NCBI GenBank assembly: GCA_016223205.1
Contig: JACRPM010000007.1
Coordinates: 62,001-126,000 of the forward strand
DNA length: 64,000 nt
Source: Candidatus Saganbacteria bacterium
Lineage (GTDB): Bacteria; Margulisbacteria; WOR-1; XYC2-FULL-46-14; WPAF01
Reading direction: 5' to 3'
This document shows, one piece after another, positions 62,763 through 64,000 of this stretch (positions are counted from its first letter, which is position 1; each line of letters begins with the position of its first letter). The notes under the pieces are model-generated. The model ran no database searches, was not told where the DNA came from, and worked only from the letters and a program-made list of their open reading frames with translations. The translations under genes were made by a program, and so were the position numbers.

Positions 62763-63910
62763 CAAACAAACCTCTCAAACACCTGGTTGCCCAGCATGAT
62801 CCCCCGGCGGGTCAAATGGTAATGGCCGTGGTTCCTGGCGAGCAGGCCTTCGTTCAGCAGTTGGTTTACTTCTTCCTCAAAACCCTGGAATTTGGCGGCC
62901 GAGAGGCCATCCAGCATTCTTAGACCGAGGAAGAGGGTTTCTCGTTGACCCCCTCTTGCCTCATCCGCCAAGGCGGATTCGGCGTTCTCCCCCTTGCTAA
63001 GGGGGAGAAAAGAAGAGGGGGTATTAATATATTCTTCAATGGAGGCAGTATTTGACCAGCGTTGGCCATTGATATGCGAATGAGCTCCGGCACCAATGCC
63101 GATATAATTGCCGTTCTTCCAATAATTGAGATTATGTTGGCACTCGAATCCGGGCCGGGCGAAATTGGAGATCTCGTAATGCTGGTATCCCGCAGCCACT
63201 AAAGCCTCAATTGAATATTCGAACATTGTTGCTTCTGTTTCATTGTTTGTAATTTGTATTCTGTTATTTGTTATTTCCTCATGAAGAGGCGTGCTTTCTT
63301 CTATCGTTAAATTGTAGGTAGATAGGTGGTTAGGTCTTAGGCCTATGGCGGTTTTCAGGTCAGTTTGCCATTCTTCTAGAGTTTGCCCCGGAATGGCAAA
63401 GATGAGGTCCAGACTGATATTCTCAAAGCCGATGGAACGGGCGTCGTCGTAAAACCGGAGGATATCTGCCGAGTCGTGGATGCGGCCCAAGGTTTTCAGA
63501 TGGCGATCGTTAAAAGATTGAGCGCCGATCGAGAGGCGATTGACTCCCAGTTCCTTGAGGGCCTGGAGCTTCTGCCGGTCTGCGGTTTTGGGGTTGGCTT
63601 CTACGGTTATTTCCGAATGACAAATGTCCAATGACAAATGACAAATGATTGAAGAAATTATTTTTTCGAAATGAGCCGATTCGAGCAGAGTCGGGGTGCC
63701 GCCGCCGATAAAGAGGGTCTCCAACTCACCCCCTTTATCCCCCTCTCTTAATAAGAGAGGGGGAAACCCGAAGGGAGGGGGTGAGTTAATCTCTTTAATG
63801 AGAGCTTCCACATACCGATCTATCAATTCTTCCTTGCCTGCATAGGATACGAAGTCGCAGTAGTCGCATTTTTTCCTGCAGAATGGAATGTGAATATAGA
63901 CACACCTCAC
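62762..63910 (-). CDS. hemW: HemW-like radical SAM protein (coproporphyrinogen dehydrogenase family)
   Basis: About 382 aa. CVYIHIPFCRKKCDYCDF holds the CxxxCxxC iron-sulfur motif; then FIGGGTPTLL, LSIGAQSFNDRHLKTLGRIH, ISLDLIFAIPGQTLEEW, STYNLTIEESTPL and the HemW C-terminal part (YEISNFARPGFECQHNLNYW, YIGIGAGAHS). HemW inserts haem into respiratory proteins; the HemN oxidase role is less likely without the HemN N-terminal extension. Four repeat-derived stretches sit in frame (residues near 45, 95, 225 and 300-325). The start is GTG 63910 (VRCVYIH) or ATG 63928; both lie within the palindromic element, which also gives a GGAGAGGGG ribosome-binding sequence. Confidence 0.9.
   Translation of the reverse strand: MRCVYIHIPFCRKKCDYCDFVSYAGKEELIDRYVEALIKEINSPPPFGFPPLLLREGDKGGELETLFIGGGTPTLLESAHFEKIISSIICHLSLDICHSEITVEANPKTADRQKLQALKELGVNRLSIGAQSFNDRHLKTLGRIHDSADILRFYDDARSIGFENISLDLIFAIPGQTLEEWQTDLKTAIGLRPNHLSTYNLTIEESTPLHEEITNNRIQITNNETEATMFEYSIEALVAAGYQHYEISNFARPGFECQHNLNYWKNGNYIGIGAGAHSHINGQRWSNTASIEEYINTPSSFLPLSKGENAESALADEARGGQRETLFLGLRMLDGLSAAKFQGFEEEVNQLLNEGLLARNHGHYHLTRRGIMLGNQVFERFV
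62948..63022. repeat. Palindromic element inserted in frame in hemW (C-terminal part)
   Basis: 75 bp (25 codons) with ends ACCCCCTCTT and AAGAGGGGGT. Inner hairpins ATCCGCC/GGCGGAT and TTCTCCCCCTT/AAGGGGGAGAA. It encodes the stretch NTPSSFLPLSKGENAESALA and DEARGGQ of HemW, residues that do not belong to the family. Confidence 0.8.
63241..63276. repeat. AT-rich micro-repeat in hemW
   Basis: On the coding strand the units AATAACAAATAACAG and AATACAAATTACAAAC encode ITNNRIQITNN. Low complexity, AT-rich and in frame, like the micro-repeat in argJ. Confidence 0.6.
63616..63648. repeat. Micro-repeat (ATGACAAATG units) in hemW
   Basis: AATGACAAATG, TCC, AATGACAAATG, ACAAATGA on plus; read on minus they encode CHLSLDICHS in frame. 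Three near-identical units. Confidence 0.65.
63723..63787. repeat. Palindromic element inserted in frame in hemW (N-terminal part)
   Basis: 65 bp with perfect 12-bp terminal inverted repeats AACTCACCCCCT/AGGGGGTGAGTT. Inside are CCCCCTCTCTT/AAGAGAGGGGG and CCCGAAGGG. It encodes PPPFGFPPLLLREGDKGGEL of HemW between two conserved blocks, with the frame kept. Confidence 0.82.
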
Positions 63911-64000
63911 CCCTGCACCCCTCTCCATTTCATGGAGAGGGGACGACGATATTTGATGACATTGAATCCCCTCTCCATCTTTGATGGAGAGGGGAAGAGC
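63905..64000. repeat. GC-rich palindromic element at the hemW start, cut by the window end
   Basis: Begins CCTCACCCC like the argB-flanking copies. It has CCCCTCTCCATttcATGGAGAGGGG and, after a short AT-rich part, CCCCTCTCCATctttgATGGAGAGGGG. The start codon(s) of hemW fall inside the first hairpin. Confidence 0.75.

Overview
The window is a bacterial chromosome segment of about 52% G+C by eye. It is densely coded, with many ATGA/TGATG start-stop overlaps and often no room for a 5' leader. Housekeeping genes (rpoD, dnaG, ppdK, rsfS, hrcA-grpE-dnaK-dnaJ with a CIRCE operator, rsmE, argC-argJ-argB) are all bacterial. A beta-barrel protein carrying C-terminal SLH repeats and a LolA-like protein point to a diderm whose outer membrane may be held by SLH domains, as in Cyanobacteria relatives, Negativicutes and Margulisbacteria/Saganbacteria (WOR-1). 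A WOR-1-like uncultured lineage is my best guess. That is inference; no rRNA gene is present to decide it.

Layout. 0-13 kb: the end of a secreted L,D-transpeptidase-like gene, three tRNAs, a KdpDE-like two-component pair next to a KtrB/TrkH potassium channel, then minus-strand blocks ppdK-dgt-dnaG-rpoD and RRM protein-yqeK-LCP-rsfS, with tRNA-Ala and a CAT tRNA between. 13-20 kb: a GlmU-like nucleotidyltransferase, then a run of unknown genes (a putative zincin, a GAF/kinase-like protein, a GNAT-like protein) and a B12-binding radical SAM gene. 20-30 kb: a 7TM-GAF-PAS histidine kinase with a degenerate NtrC-type regulator, a phosphohexomutase, two AmmeMemoRadiSam proteins and argC-argJ-argB. 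30-50 kb: an accessory island of signal-peptide-less proteins of 1017, 145, 197, 777 and 4217 residues plus a ChaN/EreA-like protein. 50-58 kb: envelope genes (serine hydrolase, DUF2207, LolA-like, Ycf48/IPT protein, PorV-like barrel with SLH). 58-64 kb: rsmE, the heat-shock operon and hemW.

The most unusual feature is a regulon. Ten sites, on both strands, share one 28-bp layout: TGAAATTN or GCAAGTTN, exactly 12 nt, then NCCGATAA/T. This resembles sigma-28 (FliA/SigD) promoters, and no flagellar gene is nearby. Each site sits directly before one of the unknown genes, and such sites precede every gene or operon of the 30-50 kb island. Three of the resulting transcripts (genes at 29799, 35006 and 37487) begin with a hairpin whose loop is almost the same (TCGCCTGTT twice, TGCCTGTC once) although the stems differ in sequence. 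In one it buries the Shine-Dalgarno; in the other two it is followed by a terminator ahead of the gene. I read this as a sigma-28-type regulon with a shared RNA control element, driving a giant (4217 aa) protein and its companions; what the proteins do is unknown.

A second theme is a family of small GC-rich palindromic elements (ends CCTCACCC/GGGTGAGG or ACCCCCTCT/AGAGGGGGT). They flank argB, supply start or ribosome-binding sequences to argB and hemW, and are inserted in frame inside hemW.
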